From Streptomyces aurantiacus JA 4570 (lineage in GTDB: Bacteria; Actinomycetota; Actinomycetes; Streptomycetales; Streptomycetaceae): 41,716 nt of DNA. Each line of letters begins with the position of its first letter. Within the stretch, counting starts at the first letter, position 1. The notes under the pieces are model-generated. The model was not told where the DNA came from, did no database searches, and saw only the letters and a list, made by a program, of their open reading frames with translations. The stretch is taken from the NCBI RefSeq assembly GCF_000414115.1, contig NZ_AOPZ01000065.1, positions 1 to 41,716 of the forward strand, written 5' to 3'. Shown here piece by piece: positions 8,814-16,825 of this stretch. The position numbers and the translations under genes were made by a program.

Positions 8814-9734
8814 TCAGACCTCGAAGAGGTCCGCCCCCGCGGGGCCGCCGCCGAGCTCGCTCGCGTCGATGGTCTGGGCCGCCGGCGGGGCGTGGGCCTC
8901 CACGGGCTTGCCGTAGTCGGACATCCGCATCGTCATCCGCTTGCCGTTCTCCTCCAAGGAGAAGGCGGTGATGTAGGGCTTGCCCTCGGCGGCGACGTAT
9001 ATGGCGTTGGTCTCGAGGGCGCCGTCGGCCTTCGGCTCGACGAGCGGTATGACGTGCTTGCCGTAGCGGTACGTCGCGGGGCGGGCCTGTATCTGCCCCT
9101 CGAAGCCGTCGTCGCCGGCGTCGTCCAGCTTGCCGAGCATCTCGTCGAGGTCGCACTGCGCGCCCGGCATCATCGGCCGGCCCGAGCTGCCGTCGCCCGC
9201 CGGGACCTTCAGGTACTTGCCCTTGACGAGCGCGATCCGCTCCTCGACCCTCGCCGCCACCGCCGGGCCGCGCGCCTGGGCCATCTCCCGGATCGTCTCC
9301 AGCGACTCGTCCGTGAACCGTATGTACGCGGCGCCGCCCGCGATCATGATCAGGTCGCCGCGCTGCCCGGGGCCCGCGTCGAACGTGCCCGTGCAGTTGC
9401 TGTTCCGGTCCAGGTGGAGGGCGACCTCCTGGTGCCTCCCGCCGGGGCCGTCCTCCGTGGAGTCCGCGGTCATCTCGACGTCGACGCGCAGCGAGTCCGC
9501 CGACCTGAGCAGGTCCATGCCCTCGGCCGCGAGCCGCTCGCCGCGCGCCCGGTCCGCGGGCAGCCGCTCGGTGAACGTACCGCCGCTGAGCCGCACCGGC
9601 CTGTCCTCGCTGCCGCAGGCCGTCAGCACGGACGCCAGCGAACCGGCCGCGAGCACGGCCGCCGCACCCCGCAGCCATCCGCGGCGCGTGCCGCCCCGAG
9701 TCGCGAGTGCCGCCCTCAGCCCCACAGTCCCCAC
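8814..9734 (-). CDS. Secreted lipoprotein of the conserved Streptomyces type
   Basis: This 306-residue protein has a signal peptide and lipobox SVLTAC with the lipidated cysteine at position 40. Twin arginines precede the hydrophobic stretch (GTRRGWLRGAAAVLAAG), so Sec or Tat export are both possible. The mature part alternates beta-strand-like segments (SLRVDVEMTADS; YKHVIPLVE-like region; GKPYITAFSLEENGKRMTMR). This pattern would suit an LppX/LprG-like half-barrel that carries hydrophobic ligands, but this is inference from strand pattern only. The gene is convergent with the kinase and divergent from the FG-GAP gene. An alternative downstream start would leave a poor signal peptide, so ATG 9734 is preferred. 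Confidence 0.7.
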   Translation of the reverse strand: MGTVGLRAALATRGGTRRGWLRGAAAVLAAGSLASVLTACGSEDRPVRLSGGTFTERLPADRARGERLAAEGMDLLRSADSLRVDVEMTADSTEDGPGGRHQEVALHLDRNSNCTGTFDAGPGQRGDLIMIAGGAAYIRFTDESLETIREMAQARGPAVAARVEERIALVKGKYLKVPAGDGSSGRPMMPGAQCDLDEMLGKLDDAGDDGFEGQIQARPATYRYGKHVIPLVEPKADGALETNAIYVAAEGKPYITAFSLEENGKRMTMRMSDYGKPVEAHAPPAAQTIDASELGGGPAGADLFEV

Positions 9735-9939
9735 CCGTCTCCGCCGGCCTTCCCGGTCCGCGCGCCCTCGCGGCGCGGTGTCGCACGCGTTCTCATGCGT
9801 TTCTCATGAACCTCTTCAATGAACCCTGCGCGGCGGCCCGTCCCGTTGTCACATCCGCGCGCTGCGGGAAACGTCACGCGAGAAATCCCCCGGCCCCGTA
9901 CAACCCTTCGGCCTCGTCGACCGTCCCCCGAGCTCGTTG

Positions 9940-9990
9940 ATTCACCAGAGGTTCACCGATGTTCAAATGGGTTCACGGAACTCACCGTTC
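9940..9990 (+). promoter_or_regulatory. PHO-box-like array of five phased GTTCACC repeats
   Basis: Repeats begin at 9940 (ATTCACC), 9951 (GTTCACC), 9961 (GTTCAAA), 9971 (GTTCACG) and 9980 (ACTCACC), spaced 11, 10, 10 and 9 bases. The Streptomyces PHO box, bound by the response regulator PhoP, consists of 11-base direct-repeat units starting GTTCACC. The match and helical phasing are visible in the sequence; binding is inferred. The array lies in the 276-base divergent region between the lipoprotein gene and the FG-GAP gene, ending about 20 bases before the FG-GAP start codon. Confidence 0.6.
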
Positions 9991-10010
9991 GACCAGAGGG
10001 GTTGGGGCAT

Positions 10011-11450
10011 TTGAGCCTGCGAAAGGCGCACCGCCGGGCGTGGCTGGCCATGGGTGCCGTCGTGCTCGGCGGCACCGGAGCCGTGGCGCTCCCGACGGCC
10101 ACGGCGGCGTACGCGGCCGACGGCGACCCGGCGGCACCCACCGCCGACTTCGACCGCGACGGCACCGCGGACCTCGTCGCGGCCACGCCGCGCGCGTCCG
10201 GGTCCAAGGGGTCCGTGACCGTCGTACCGGGCGGCGCGGGCGGTCCGGCCGCCGCCGGGAAGAAGACGCTCACGCAGTCCAGTACGGGCGTACCCGGCGT
10301 GAGCGAGTCCGGTGACCGCTGGGGCGCGGCCACGGCGTGGGGCGACATCGACGGCGACGGCAACGCGGACCTCGTGATCGGCGCGCCGGGCGAGGACGAC
10401 ACGTCGCACAAGGACCGCGGCGCGGTGACGATGCTGTACGGCCCGGAGTTCACCTCCGGCACGGACATGCAGCTCTCCGAGGACTTCGCCTACGGCGGCG
10501 CGCAGTTCGGCTCGGCGGTCGCGGCCGGCGACTTCAACGCCGACGGCAAGGCGGACGTGTTCGCCGCCGCCACGGGCACGGGCGGCAGCTGGGCGGCCCG
10601 CTTCTCGGCGGGCCACGAGACGGCGGGCACGGTCACGTCCGGCGACGGCGCCATCGCGTACGCGGACGCCGCGTCCGGCGACTTCAACGGCGACAAGTAC
10701 GCCGACGTGGCCCTCACCTACCGGGACGCGGCCGGCCAGGGCAAGGTCGTCTGGTTCAAGGGCACCCGCTCGGGCCTGAGCCGGGTGGGCACGCTGTCCG
10801 TCAGGGGCGGCCGGTCGGTCGCCGCGGGTGATGTGACCGGCGACGGCCGGGCCGACCTCGTCGTCGGCCAGCCGTACACCTCCGAGTCGGGCGCGCACGC
10901 GGGCGGCCAGGTGACCGTCGTGCCCGGTTCGGCGTCGGGTCTCTCCTCCGCCGGCGCGACGACCGTCCACCAGGCGAGCCCCGGCGTGCCGGGGGCGGCC
11001 GAGGCGGGGGACGCGCTCGGCTGGTCGGTGGCGGTGGGCGACGTCGACAAGGACGGGTACGCGGACGTCCTGGCCGGTGCCCCCGGCGAGGACATCACGC
11101 GTGCGGGGAAGTCCCGTACGGACGCGGGTACTTCGCTGCTCTTCAAGGGGACCCGGTCGGGTCTCACCGGCGCGGGCGCGCTCGCCGTCAGCCAGGACGA
11201 GCCGGACGTCCCCGGCGCCACGGAGTCCGGCGACCGCCTCGGCTCGGCGGTCACCCTGGCCGACTTCGACGGCGACGGCCGGGCCGACCTCGCGGTCGGC
11301 GCGGACGGGGAGGACTCGGGTGCGGGGACCGTGCTGCAACTGGACACCGACGGGTCGGGGGGTGTCCCGCTTAAGAGCGGGGTGTATTACGGGAGGGCGC
11401 AGTTGGGGACGCCGGAGAAGGCGCACCTGGGCGAGGTGCTGTCGCCTTAG
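10011..11450 (+). CDS. Secreted FG-GAP (VCBS/integrin-alpha-like) beta-propeller protein
   Basis: This 479-residue protein probably starts at TTG 10011, with AGAGGGG (9995-10001) 9 bases upstream; the in-frame ATG at 9819 would place arginine-rich sequence before the signal peptide. The signal peptide is about 35 residues, ending near TAAYA. The mature part carries seven FG-GAP blades, each with a calcium-binding DxDxDGxxD-type loop, such as DFDRDGTADLV, DIDGDGNADLV, DVDKDGYADVL and DFDGDGRADLA. This predicts a calcium-stabilised seven-bladed propeller outside the cell. Family members bind ligands or matrix; no enzyme domain is attached. The PHO-box-like array upstream suggests phosphate control. 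A 16-base palindrome follows the stop. Confidence 0.88.
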   Translation: MSLRKAHRRAWLAMGAVVLGGTGAVALPTATAAYAADGDPAAPTADFDRDGTADLVAATPRASGSKGSVTVVPGGAGGPAAAGKKTLTQSSTGVPGVSESGDRWGAATAWGDIDGDGNADLVIGAPGEDDTSHKDRGAVTMLYGPEFTSGTDMQLSEDFAYGGAQFGSAVAAGDFNADGKADVFAAATGTGGSWAARFSAGHETAGTVTSGDGAIAYADAASGDFNGDKYADVALTYRDAAGQGKVVWFKGTRSGLSRVGTLSVRGGRSVAAGDVTGDGRADLVVGQPYTSESGAHAGGQVTVVPGSASGLSSAGATTVHQASPGVPGAAEAGDALGWSVAVGDVDKDGYADVLAGAPGEDITRAGKSRTDAGTSLLFKGTRSGLTGAGALAVSQDEPDVPGATESGDRLGSAVTLADFDGDGRADLAVGADGEDSGAGTVLQLDTDGSGGVPLKSGVYYGRAQLGTPEKAHLGEVLSP

Positions 11451-11466
11451 CGCGAAGCGCTTCGCG
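11451..11466. terminator. 16-bp perfect palindrome directly after the FG-GAP stop codon
   Basis: CGCGAAGC/GCTTCGCG is perfectly self-complementary and starts one base after TAG 11448-11450. It could fold as a short hairpin and end transcription, or bind a protein. There is no T-tract. Confidence 0.35.
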
Positions 11467-11490
11467 GATGTGCGGTGTGCTTATTCTGCG

Positions 11491-11540
11491 GGCCGGTGGG
11501 GGCTGGTCGCGCAGTTCCCCGCGCCCCTTCAGGGCGCTTC
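11491..11540. repeat. Short GC-rich Streptomyces intergenic repeat (GCGCAGTTCCCCGCGCCCC type)
   Basis: GGTCGCGCAGTTCCCCGCGC followed by CCCTTCAGGGCGC is a sequence I recognise as recurring between genes in many Streptomyces genomes, often near 3' ends. It lies between two convergent genes (FG-GAP stop 11450 and minus-strand stop 11568). The CGCCCTGAAGGGGCG part can form a hairpin, so it may act as a bidirectional terminator. Its function is not established. Confidence 0.55.
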
Positions 11541-11567
11541 CTGCCGCAGCGGACTCGTCACGCCCAC

Positions 11568-12128
11568 TTACCCCGGTGCCACCCCGGACCTCCGCGACCT
11601 CGACACCACCGCGCGCAGCACCCGTCGCCCCTCGGTCGACACGTCTAGGACCTGGCGCAGGCCGCCGCCGGTGCCGCTCGTGCCGCCCAGGAGTTCCAGG
11701 ACCCGTACCTGGCGCCGGAGTTCGGCGGACACCAGCGGGGACACGCCCTCGTCCCCGCCGTCCAGGAGCCGGTGGATCCGGAGCGCGGCCGCCGAGCAGG
11801 CGTCGGCCCAGGAGCGCAGGGAGTCGGCCGAGCGGGCGGCGGGGACGGCGTCGAGCATCCGCCGGGCGAGGGCGGCGGCTTCGGCGGTGCCGGGGGCCGC
11901 GTCGGGCCCCGGCCCGGCGCCGAGCGCCTCCCGTACCTCCGCCAGCGCCCCCGCCCACGCCGTGTCGTCCGCCAGGCTCACCCACAGGGGTCTGAGGGCC
12001 TGGTCGGCGCCGTCGAGCAGCGGCAGGCAGCGGTCGAGGCAGCCGAGTCCGCTCGCGGCGAGGGCGGTCTCGTCGGCCCGGGCGATCAGATCGCCCAGGT
12101 CGGAACTGGACAAAGGGCTCGTACTCAT
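11568..12128 (-). CDS. Conserved hypothetical protein, helical
   Basis: This protein has 186 residues from ATG 12128 (MSTSPLSSSDLGDLIARADE); an upstream in-frame start at 12176 would add 16 residues with no better ribosome-binding site. It is rich in alanine and leucine with long predicted helices and no signal peptide or membrane helix. Motifs include LGCLDRCLPLLDGADQALRP and a C-terminal LRRQVRVLELLGG. I do not recognise a family. The spacing to the next minus-strand gene, 112 bases upstream, allows a shared transcript. It is probably real: coding bias is normal and the frame is closed by clear intergenic sequence. Confidence 0.6.
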   Translation of the reverse strand: MSTSPLSSSDLGDLIARADETALAASGLGCLDRCLPLLDGADQALRPLWVSLADDTAWAGALAEVREALGAGPGPDAAPGTAEAAALARRMLDAVPAARSADSLRSWADACSAAALRIHRLLDGGDEGVSPLVSAELRRQVRVLELLGGTSGTGGGLRQVLDVSTEGRRVLRAVVSRSRRSGVAPG

Positions 12129-12240
12129 GGCGTACGCCGTCTCCCGTCGCGGACTGGGCACCTCCGCATGCCCCACTGCCCTTACTGCGCCCGGGCCCTC
12201 GGGAACGTCACTGTCACGCCACGGCGGCCGGAATTCGACG

Positions 12241-12744
12241 CTACTGCGGCAGCACCCCGAGCCGGTCGAGGAAGCGGAAGAAGAGTTCCTCCGCGGACGG
12301 TTCGGGGTCGGCGGTGAGGACGTCGAGGAGCGCCGCGGACCGCGCCGTCCTGCCGGACTCGGCGGCCCAGGCGACGGCGCGCTCGGCGGCGTCGCGCGGC
12401 TCCAGGAAGTAGTCCTCCACGGTCAGTCCCTCGTCGCCGAGGTAGTCGGCCATCGCGTCGCGGGCCAGACACGTCGTCCACGCGCCGCTCTCCGGCGCCG
12501 CGGCCTCGACGACCACGCAGTCGCTGTCCAGGACGTAGCCGAAGAGCGCGGGCGCCTCGGTCTCGCGGGCGAGCGTGTTCATGTTGCCGACGTCGACGGT
12601 GCCGTCGGACGGGCACTCCCAGACCTGCCATCCGTCCGGCCGCCGCTCAAGGAGCGTGAGTCTGTCCCGTGCGCCCGCCACCGCCGCGAACTCCCCGAGC
12701 GGCCGCGCGCTCCGGCCCACGACGTAGTACCCCCAGTAGCCCAT
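12241..12744 (-). CDS. Conserved hypothetical protein (MGYWGYYVVGR type)
   Basis: This protein has 167 residues from ATG 12744. The frame is open further upstream to 12930, but that part overlaps a long inverted repeat and looks non-coding (arginine-rich, repeated). The protein starts MGYWGYYVVGRSARPL, has a strand-rich N-terminal half (WQVWECPSDG; FGYVLDSDCVVVEA) and an acidic helical C-terminal half (DYLGDEGLTVEDYFLEPRDA). No signal peptide, membrane helix or known motif is seen. It is probably a small cytoplasmic protein. The function is unknown. Confidence 0.6.
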   Translation of the reverse strand: MGYWGYYVVGRSARPLGEFAAVAGARDRLTLLERRPDGWQVWECPSDGTVDVGNMNTLARETEAPALFGYVLDSDCVVVEAAAPESGAWTTCLARDAMADYLGDEGLTVEDYFLEPRDAAERAVAWAAESGRTARSAALLDVLTADPEPSAEELFFRFLDRLGVLPQ

Positions 12745-12758
12745 CTCCGTGCCCCCGT

Positions 12759-12865
12759 TGTGCTCGAACCGTGCCTTCGTGCGTGCTTTCCCACGTGCCG
12801 CCGAATACACCACAGGGCGGATGCGTGCGCCACCGAAAGCACGCCGAAAGCACGGTTCGAACACA
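12759..12865. repeat. Long imperfect inverted repeat (about 32-bp arms, 44-bp spacer)
   Basis: Left arm 12759-12790 and right arm 12835-12865 match as inverted copies with two mismatches and one gap. The core is TCGAACCGTGC / GCACGGTTCGA. The right arm also contains an 11-base direct repeat (CCGAAAGCACG twice). It sits just upstream of the MGYWGYY gene, between it and the DUF4328 gene. It could be a leader hairpin, an operator pair or a miniature mobile-element remnant. Confidence 0.6.
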
Positions 12866-12933
12866 GCACTTGCGGATGATCCGCGCGTACCGCGGGCAGC
12901 CCTGGGCGTGCACGCCGACCCATCGGACACGCC

Positions 12934-13695
12934 CTAGGCGTGCGTGCCCGGCCCGGTCCGCGCCTTCGCGTCCTGCATCGCCGTGAGGCGGCGTACGAAG
13001 AGGATCGCGACGACGGCCGCGGCGATGTTCAGGACGTCGGAGGCCATCAGCGACACGACGGCCCGCTTGATCGCCTCGGGCTCCTCGGCGTTCGCGTACT
13101 GGCGCGACGCGATCTGCCCGAAGATCCCGGTGCAGAGCCACAGCGTCCACCAGGCGTTGAGCAGCGTCCGCTTCGGCTGCACCTCCCAGCCCGCCGGCTG
13201 CGGCGGCCCGGCGAGCGGGGCGTCCGGCGTCGCGGGAGCGCTCGCGTCCCAGATGTCGGCGGCGATCCGGCGCGGGAACCAGAGGTTCACGACCGGCACG
13301 AACCAGCCGCCCACGGCCCAGCCGCGCGCCTTGGTGTGCCCGTCGGGGGCGAACACCTCGGCGTTGACCCGCACCCGGCGGAACCAGCAGATGAAGACGA
13401 CGGCGGTGGCGAGCATGCCCACCGCCTGCAGCACGCCGGACAGGCCGTAGAGCGAGTCGGCGCGGTCGGCCCGGTCCTCCGCGCCGGCGCTCCAGCCGTT
13501 GTCGATCAGGTCGCTGACGACGTCGAAGACGCCGACGCCCGCCACCAGCGAGAACACGTCGACGGCCATGCCGACGCCGAGCAGGGCCATGGTGGCGCGG
13601 GCCAGGCCGACGGGCGACTTCAGCCAGGCGGCGGGCCCGGCGGCGGGCGGCGGGGGCGGCGGCGCGACGGGCATGGTCGGCGGCGTGTACGACAT
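12934..13695 (-). CDS. DUF4328 family membrane protein
   Basis: This protein has 253 residues from ATG 13695 (MSYTPPTMPVAPPPPPP); the in-frame extension upstream is not preceded by a better ribosome-binding site. A proline-rich cytoplasmic head (residues 3-22) is followed by about five or six membrane helices. The DUF4328 hallmark is the segment AEVFAPDGHTKARGWAVGGWFVPVVNLWFPRRIAADIWDAS near residues 110-150, then WWTLWLCTGIFGQ and VLNIAAAVVAILFVRRLT. The family is widespread in Streptomyces and has no assigned biochemical role. It is separated from the hexosaminidase gene upstream by about 90 bases and lies on the same strand. Confidence 0.82.
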   Translation of the reverse strand: MSYTPPTMPVAPPPPPPAAGPAAWLKSPVGLARATMALLGVGMAVDVFSLVAGVGVFDVVSDLIDNGWSAGAEDRADRADSLYGLSGVLQAVGMLATAVVFICWFRRVRVNAEVFAPDGHTKARGWAVGGWFVPVVNLWFPRRIAADIWDASAPATPDAPLAGPPQPAGWEVQPKRTLLNAWWTLWLCTGIFGQIASRQYANAEEPEAIKRAVVSLMASDVLNIAAAVVAILFVRRLTAMQDAKARTGPGTHA

Positions 13696-13786
13696 GACGG
13701 AGTGACCCCCACGGGTTGGGACGCGTGACAGAAGACAGCGCCGCCCTCTCCCCTCCCCGGGTACAGGCACGGCGCGACCTGCGAAC

Positions 13787-15406
13787 TTACCCGATTCGTC
13801 CCGCCAGCCCGACGAACTCCTGCCACGACCGCGCAGGATCCCGCTCGTCCCACAGCTTCTGTGCCGTCGCCCGCAGCGGCATGCGGATGCCGCGGGCCAC
13901 CTCCTCCTGCGTCTGCGACCCCGCGAGGTCGCACCAGACGGCGAAGGTGGCGCCGAGGATCTGGCGGTCGTACGACGCGGGGACCGGCTGGGTGCCGCGC
14001 AGCACCAGCGGGGTCCACTGCTCGTAGATGCGCTGGCCCGTGGGGTAGCGGAAGTCGTTGGGCTGGCCGAGGACGTAGTAGAGGTACTCGTCGTTGTAGT
14101 TGACGACCTCGCGGCCGTCGCGCAGGTACTCGACGGGCTCGCGCGCGCCGATCTCCTTGCCGGTCCAGTAAGCGACCTCGACGCGGTCGTCCACGCTCGT
14201 GACGCCGCCGCGGAAGAACCCGTCGTTCCAGGCCCGCACCTCCCGGCCGGGCCCGACCGCCTTCGCGCGGTCGTTCAGCCACGCCGTCGCCAGGTCCTGG
14301 ACGCGGGCCCCGGAGCCCAGGCGGTCCCGGGCGGCGGCCGCGAGCTGGGGGAAGGACGTCTCGGGGTCGCGCACGGTCAGCGCCTGGTACTCGTCGGCGC
14401 CGAGGTGCCAGCGTGCTCCGGGGAACAGCTCGTCGTACTCGCGCAGCAGGTCGTCGACGATCTCGGCGGCCTTCGGCTTCGAGATGTCGACGGCGCCGCG
14501 CGTGGCCGCCCCGCCGCTGTCGCGCAGTTGCAGGTCGGGGTGGGCGGCTATGACGGCGCCGAGATGCCCGGGCGAGTCGATCTCCGGTACGACGGTCATG
14601 TGCCGGTCGGCCGCGAGGTCGACGATGCGGCGGACCTGGTCCTTGGTGAGGTGGTCGGCGGAGACGACCTCGGGGTGCGAGTCGGAGGCGATGCGGAACG
14701 CCTGGTCGTCGGAGAAGTGCAGACCTATCTCGTTGTACTTGAGGTCGCCGAGCTCGCGGATCCGGTCCTCGATCCAGCCGGCGGAGAAGTGCTTGCGGGC
14801 GATGTCGATCATGAAGCCGCGGCGCGGCTTGGCGGGCTCGTCCCGCACGACGCCCTCCGGGGCGGTGCCGCCGTCGGCGACCTCCTGCTTGAGGGTGCGG
14901 GTGCCGTAGAAGACCCCGGCCTCGGCGGGCGCGGCGACACGGACGACACGGTCCTTCACCGTGAGGGTGTACGACTCGGCGCCGCCGCCCTCCTTCGGGG
15001 TCCCGGCCTTGTTCTTCGCCAGTTCCAGGCGGACGTCACCCGCGCGCGGCTCGGCCTCGCCCCCGTACTTCAGCCGCAGCTCCCCGGCGAGCAGCCGTGC
15101 CTCGTCGGCGAGGCGGCCGTCGCCCACGACGACCCGCCCGCCGTCGCCGGGCCGCCAGCCCGGGCCGCGGGCGGGTTCGTGCGCGCGCACGGCGGGGATG
15201 GTGGCGGGCGCCTCGGACAGGGCGTACGAAGGGGTGGGCTCCGGCGCGCGCGGAGCCGCCGACGAGGCCGCCCCCTTGCCGTCCGCCCGGCCCGCGTCCC
15301 CGGAACCACCGCCGGAACCGCCGCCCCCGTCGGGCCAGAACCCGACCGTGAGGGCCACGGCCCCCGCCGTGACAAGGCCCGCGCTCACGGCCAGCCGTCG
15401 TGGCAT
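13787..15406 (-). CDS. Secreted or membrane-anchored GH20 beta-N-acetylhexosaminidase
   Basis: This is a 539-residue protein. ATG 15406 is chosen because it begins the signal sequence (MPRRLAVSAGLVTAGAVAL); upstream in-frame codons are not signal-like. After a glycine/serine-rich linker (about 28-60), residues 75-175 form the GH20b accessory domain (LKYGGEAEPRAGDVRLEL; AEAGVFYGTRTLKQ). The GH20 barrel follows from RRGFMIDIARKHFS, with the catalytic Asp338-Glu339 pair in HLGADEYQ and substrate tryptophans in VEVAYWTGKE and FAVWCDLAG. It should release terminal GlcNAc/GalNAc from chitooligosaccharides or glycans outside the cell. It stands divergent from the OHCU-like gene. Confidence 0.9.
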   Translation of the reverse strand: MPRRLAVSAGLVTAGAVALTVGFWPDGGGGSGGGSGDAGRADGKGAASSAAPRAPEPTPSYALSEAPATIPAVRAHEPARGPGWRPGDGGRVVVGDGRLADEARLLAGELRLKYGGEAEPRAGDVRLELAKNKAGTPKEGGGAESYTLTVKDRVVRVAAPAEAGVFYGTRTLKQEVADGGTAPEGVVRDEPAKPRRGFMIDIARKHFSAGWIEDRIRELGDLKYNEIGLHFSDDQAFRIASDSHPEVVSADHLTKDQVRRIVDLAADRHMTVVPEIDSPGHLGAVIAAHPDLQLRDSGGAATRGAVDISKPKAAEIVDDLLREYDELFPGARWHLGADEYQALTVRDPETSFPQLAAAARDRLGSGARVQDLATAWLNDRAKAVGPGREVRAWNDGFFRGGVTSVDDRVEVAYWTGKEIGAREPVEYLRDGREVVNYNDEYLYYVLGQPNDFRYPTGQRIYEQWTPLVLRGTQPVPASYDRQILGATFAVWCDLAGSQTQEEVARGIRMPLRATAQKLWDERDPARSWQEFVGLAGRIG

Positions 15407-15686
15407 CACCGCCGACCACCCCTCTCGCCGCCACCCGGCACAGCATGGGTGGCGCGACGCGGAGAAATCAACGGAATCAACGGCTCCACACCTCCACGCT
15501 AAGCCCGCCCCGGTGGCGGCGCGCGTCCACCCAACGCCCCCAAACTCTCCCATCCGGGTGATTTCCGGGTGCCCCACGGACACCTCCGCCCCCACCCCGC
15601 TAGCGTTGCCCCAGACCTCGCTCCGGGATCCCACGCCCGTGCCGGGGTCCGGCCCGTCGCCCGCTGCTCTCCGCCGAGGAGCTCCC
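15407..15686. promoter_or_regulatory. Divergent region between hexosaminidase and OHCU-like genes
   Basis: No gene is seen. It should hold both promoters. The only local feature noted is a close direct repeat CCGGGTG-ATTT-CCGGGTG around 15557-15574. Confidence 0.35.
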
Positions 15687-15725
15687 CTGCCGCCGCACCG
15701 CGCCATACCGGACGCCCTGGACCCG

Positions 15726-16268
15726 ATGAACTCAAGCCCAGCGGACATCGCCGAGCGCGCCCTCATGACCTGCTGCGGAAGCCGCCACTGGGCACACCGC
15801 GTCGCCGCCCACCGGCCCTACCCCGACCTGGACGCCCTGCTCGCCGCAGCCGACGAGGCGGCCTACGACCTGGCCCCCGACGACCTCACCGAGGCCCTGG
15901 CCGCCGAGCCCCTGGAGCCCCCGCTCCCCCCGGGCGCCGCCTACGAGGCCGCGGCCACCGCCCTGCGCGCCGCCACCGCCGCCTACGAGAGCCGGTTCGG
16001 CCACGCCTTCGTGATCTGCCTGGACGACGTCCCCCGCAGCGAGGCCCTGGACCAGCTGCTCGCCTCCATCCGCGGCCGGCTCGGCAACGACCCGGAGGAG
16101 GAGCGCGCGGTGGCCGCCGAGGAACTGCGCCGCCTGGCCCGCGGCCGCCTCACCCGGCTGCTCCGCGACCAGGCGCAACACGCGGCGGACAGCACCCCGG
16201 AGCGGCCCGCTCCGCCTGCGGCGCGGCCCGCCGAACCCCACCGCGATAGCCCGTACGTACCAGTTTGA
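15726..16268 (+). CDS. OHCU decarboxylase-like protein, probably without catalytic residues; start uncertain
   Basis: From ATG 15726 the protein has 180 residues and matches 2-oxo-4-hydroxy-4-carboxy-5-ureidoimidazoline decarboxylases: CCGSRHWAHRVAAHRPYPDLDALLAAADEA near the start and YESRFGHAFVICLDDVPR, then LGNDPEEERAVAAEELRRLARGRLTRLL. In the family, an FNxLP motif lies just before this start and aligns with MNSSP here, so translation may begin upstream: CTG 15687 follows a perfect GAGGAG by 5 bases, or GTG 15639. The expected catalytic His-Pro (HPRIG) is replaced by EPLEP near residue 57, and the later EQ pair is not seen. It may be a non-enzymatic paralogue. No other urate genes are near. 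Confidence 0.7.
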   Translation: MNSSPADIAERALMTCCGSRHWAHRVAAHRPYPDLDALLAAADEAAYDLAPDDLTEALAAEPLEPPLPPGAAYEAAATALRAATAAYESRFGHAFVICLDDVPRSEALDQLLASIRGRLGNDPEEERAVAAEELRRLARGRLTRLLRDQAQHAADSTPERPAPPAARPAEPHRDSPYVPV

Positions 16269-16436
16269 TTGCCTGTTTGATCACACCAGAGGACCCGGGG
16301 CGGGCGTACCGACAACTCGTCGATACGATGACGAGCGGCCGGTGGACCGTACCCGGCCGGGCCCGTCCGACAGACTGTGTCTAATCGGCAAAAGATGGCG
16401 GCCGGCCCCTAATCCCCGCTCCCGGAGGGTTCTTCC

Positions 16437-16817
16437 GTGCCGGCTGGAACGCTGTACCGCGGCCGGGAAGGAATGTGGTCATGGGTGGCTCACCGAGTCA
16501 CCGGCGTCCTCATCTTCTTCTTCCTGTTCGTGCATGTCCTCGACACCGCTCTCGTCCGCGTCTCCCCGGAGGCGTACGACGATGTCGTGGCTACCTACAA
16601 GACACCGCTCGTCGCGCTCCTGGAGTACGGCCTCGTCGCCGCCATCCTGTTCCACGCGCTCAACGGCCTGCGTGTCATCGCCGTCGACTTCTGGTCGAAG
16701 GGCCCCCGCTACCAGAAGCAGATGCTCTGGACCGTCATGGGCATCTGGATCGTGCTGATGGTCGGCGCGCTGTACCCGGTCCTCGGCCACGCCGTCCGCG
16801 AAGTATTCGGGAGCTGA
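16437..16817 (+). CDS. sdhC: Succinate dehydrogenase cytochrome b556 subunit
   Basis: This 126-residue protein starts at GTG 16437 behind GGAGGG. It is the first gene of the sdh operon. Three membrane helices are seen (about 23-43, 58-80, 96-118). The N-terminal SWVAHRVTG motif and the HVLDTALV and ILFHALNGLR histidines are the conserved heme and quinone-side residues of SdhC. It anchors the SdhAB head to the membrane and helps pass electrons from succinate to menaquinone. The 168-base region upstream (16269-16436) holds the operon promoter, but no confident -35/-10 pair could be chosen. The sdhD gene follows after 8 bases. Confidence 0.93.
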   Translation: MPAGTLYRGREGMWSWVAHRVTGVLIFFFLFVHVLDTALVRVSPEAYDDVVATYKTPLVALLEYGLVAAILFHALNGLRVIAVDFWSKGPRYQKQMLWTVMGIWIVLMVGALYPVLGHAVREVFGS

Positions 16818-16825
16818 GGCCAGAC

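Noticed and set aside
16269..16436. Short inverted repeat AGAC-TGT-GTCT and GTTTGAT direct repeat before sdhC
   Set aside because: Too short to assign to a regulator, and the first GTTTGAT contains the upstream gene's stop codon.
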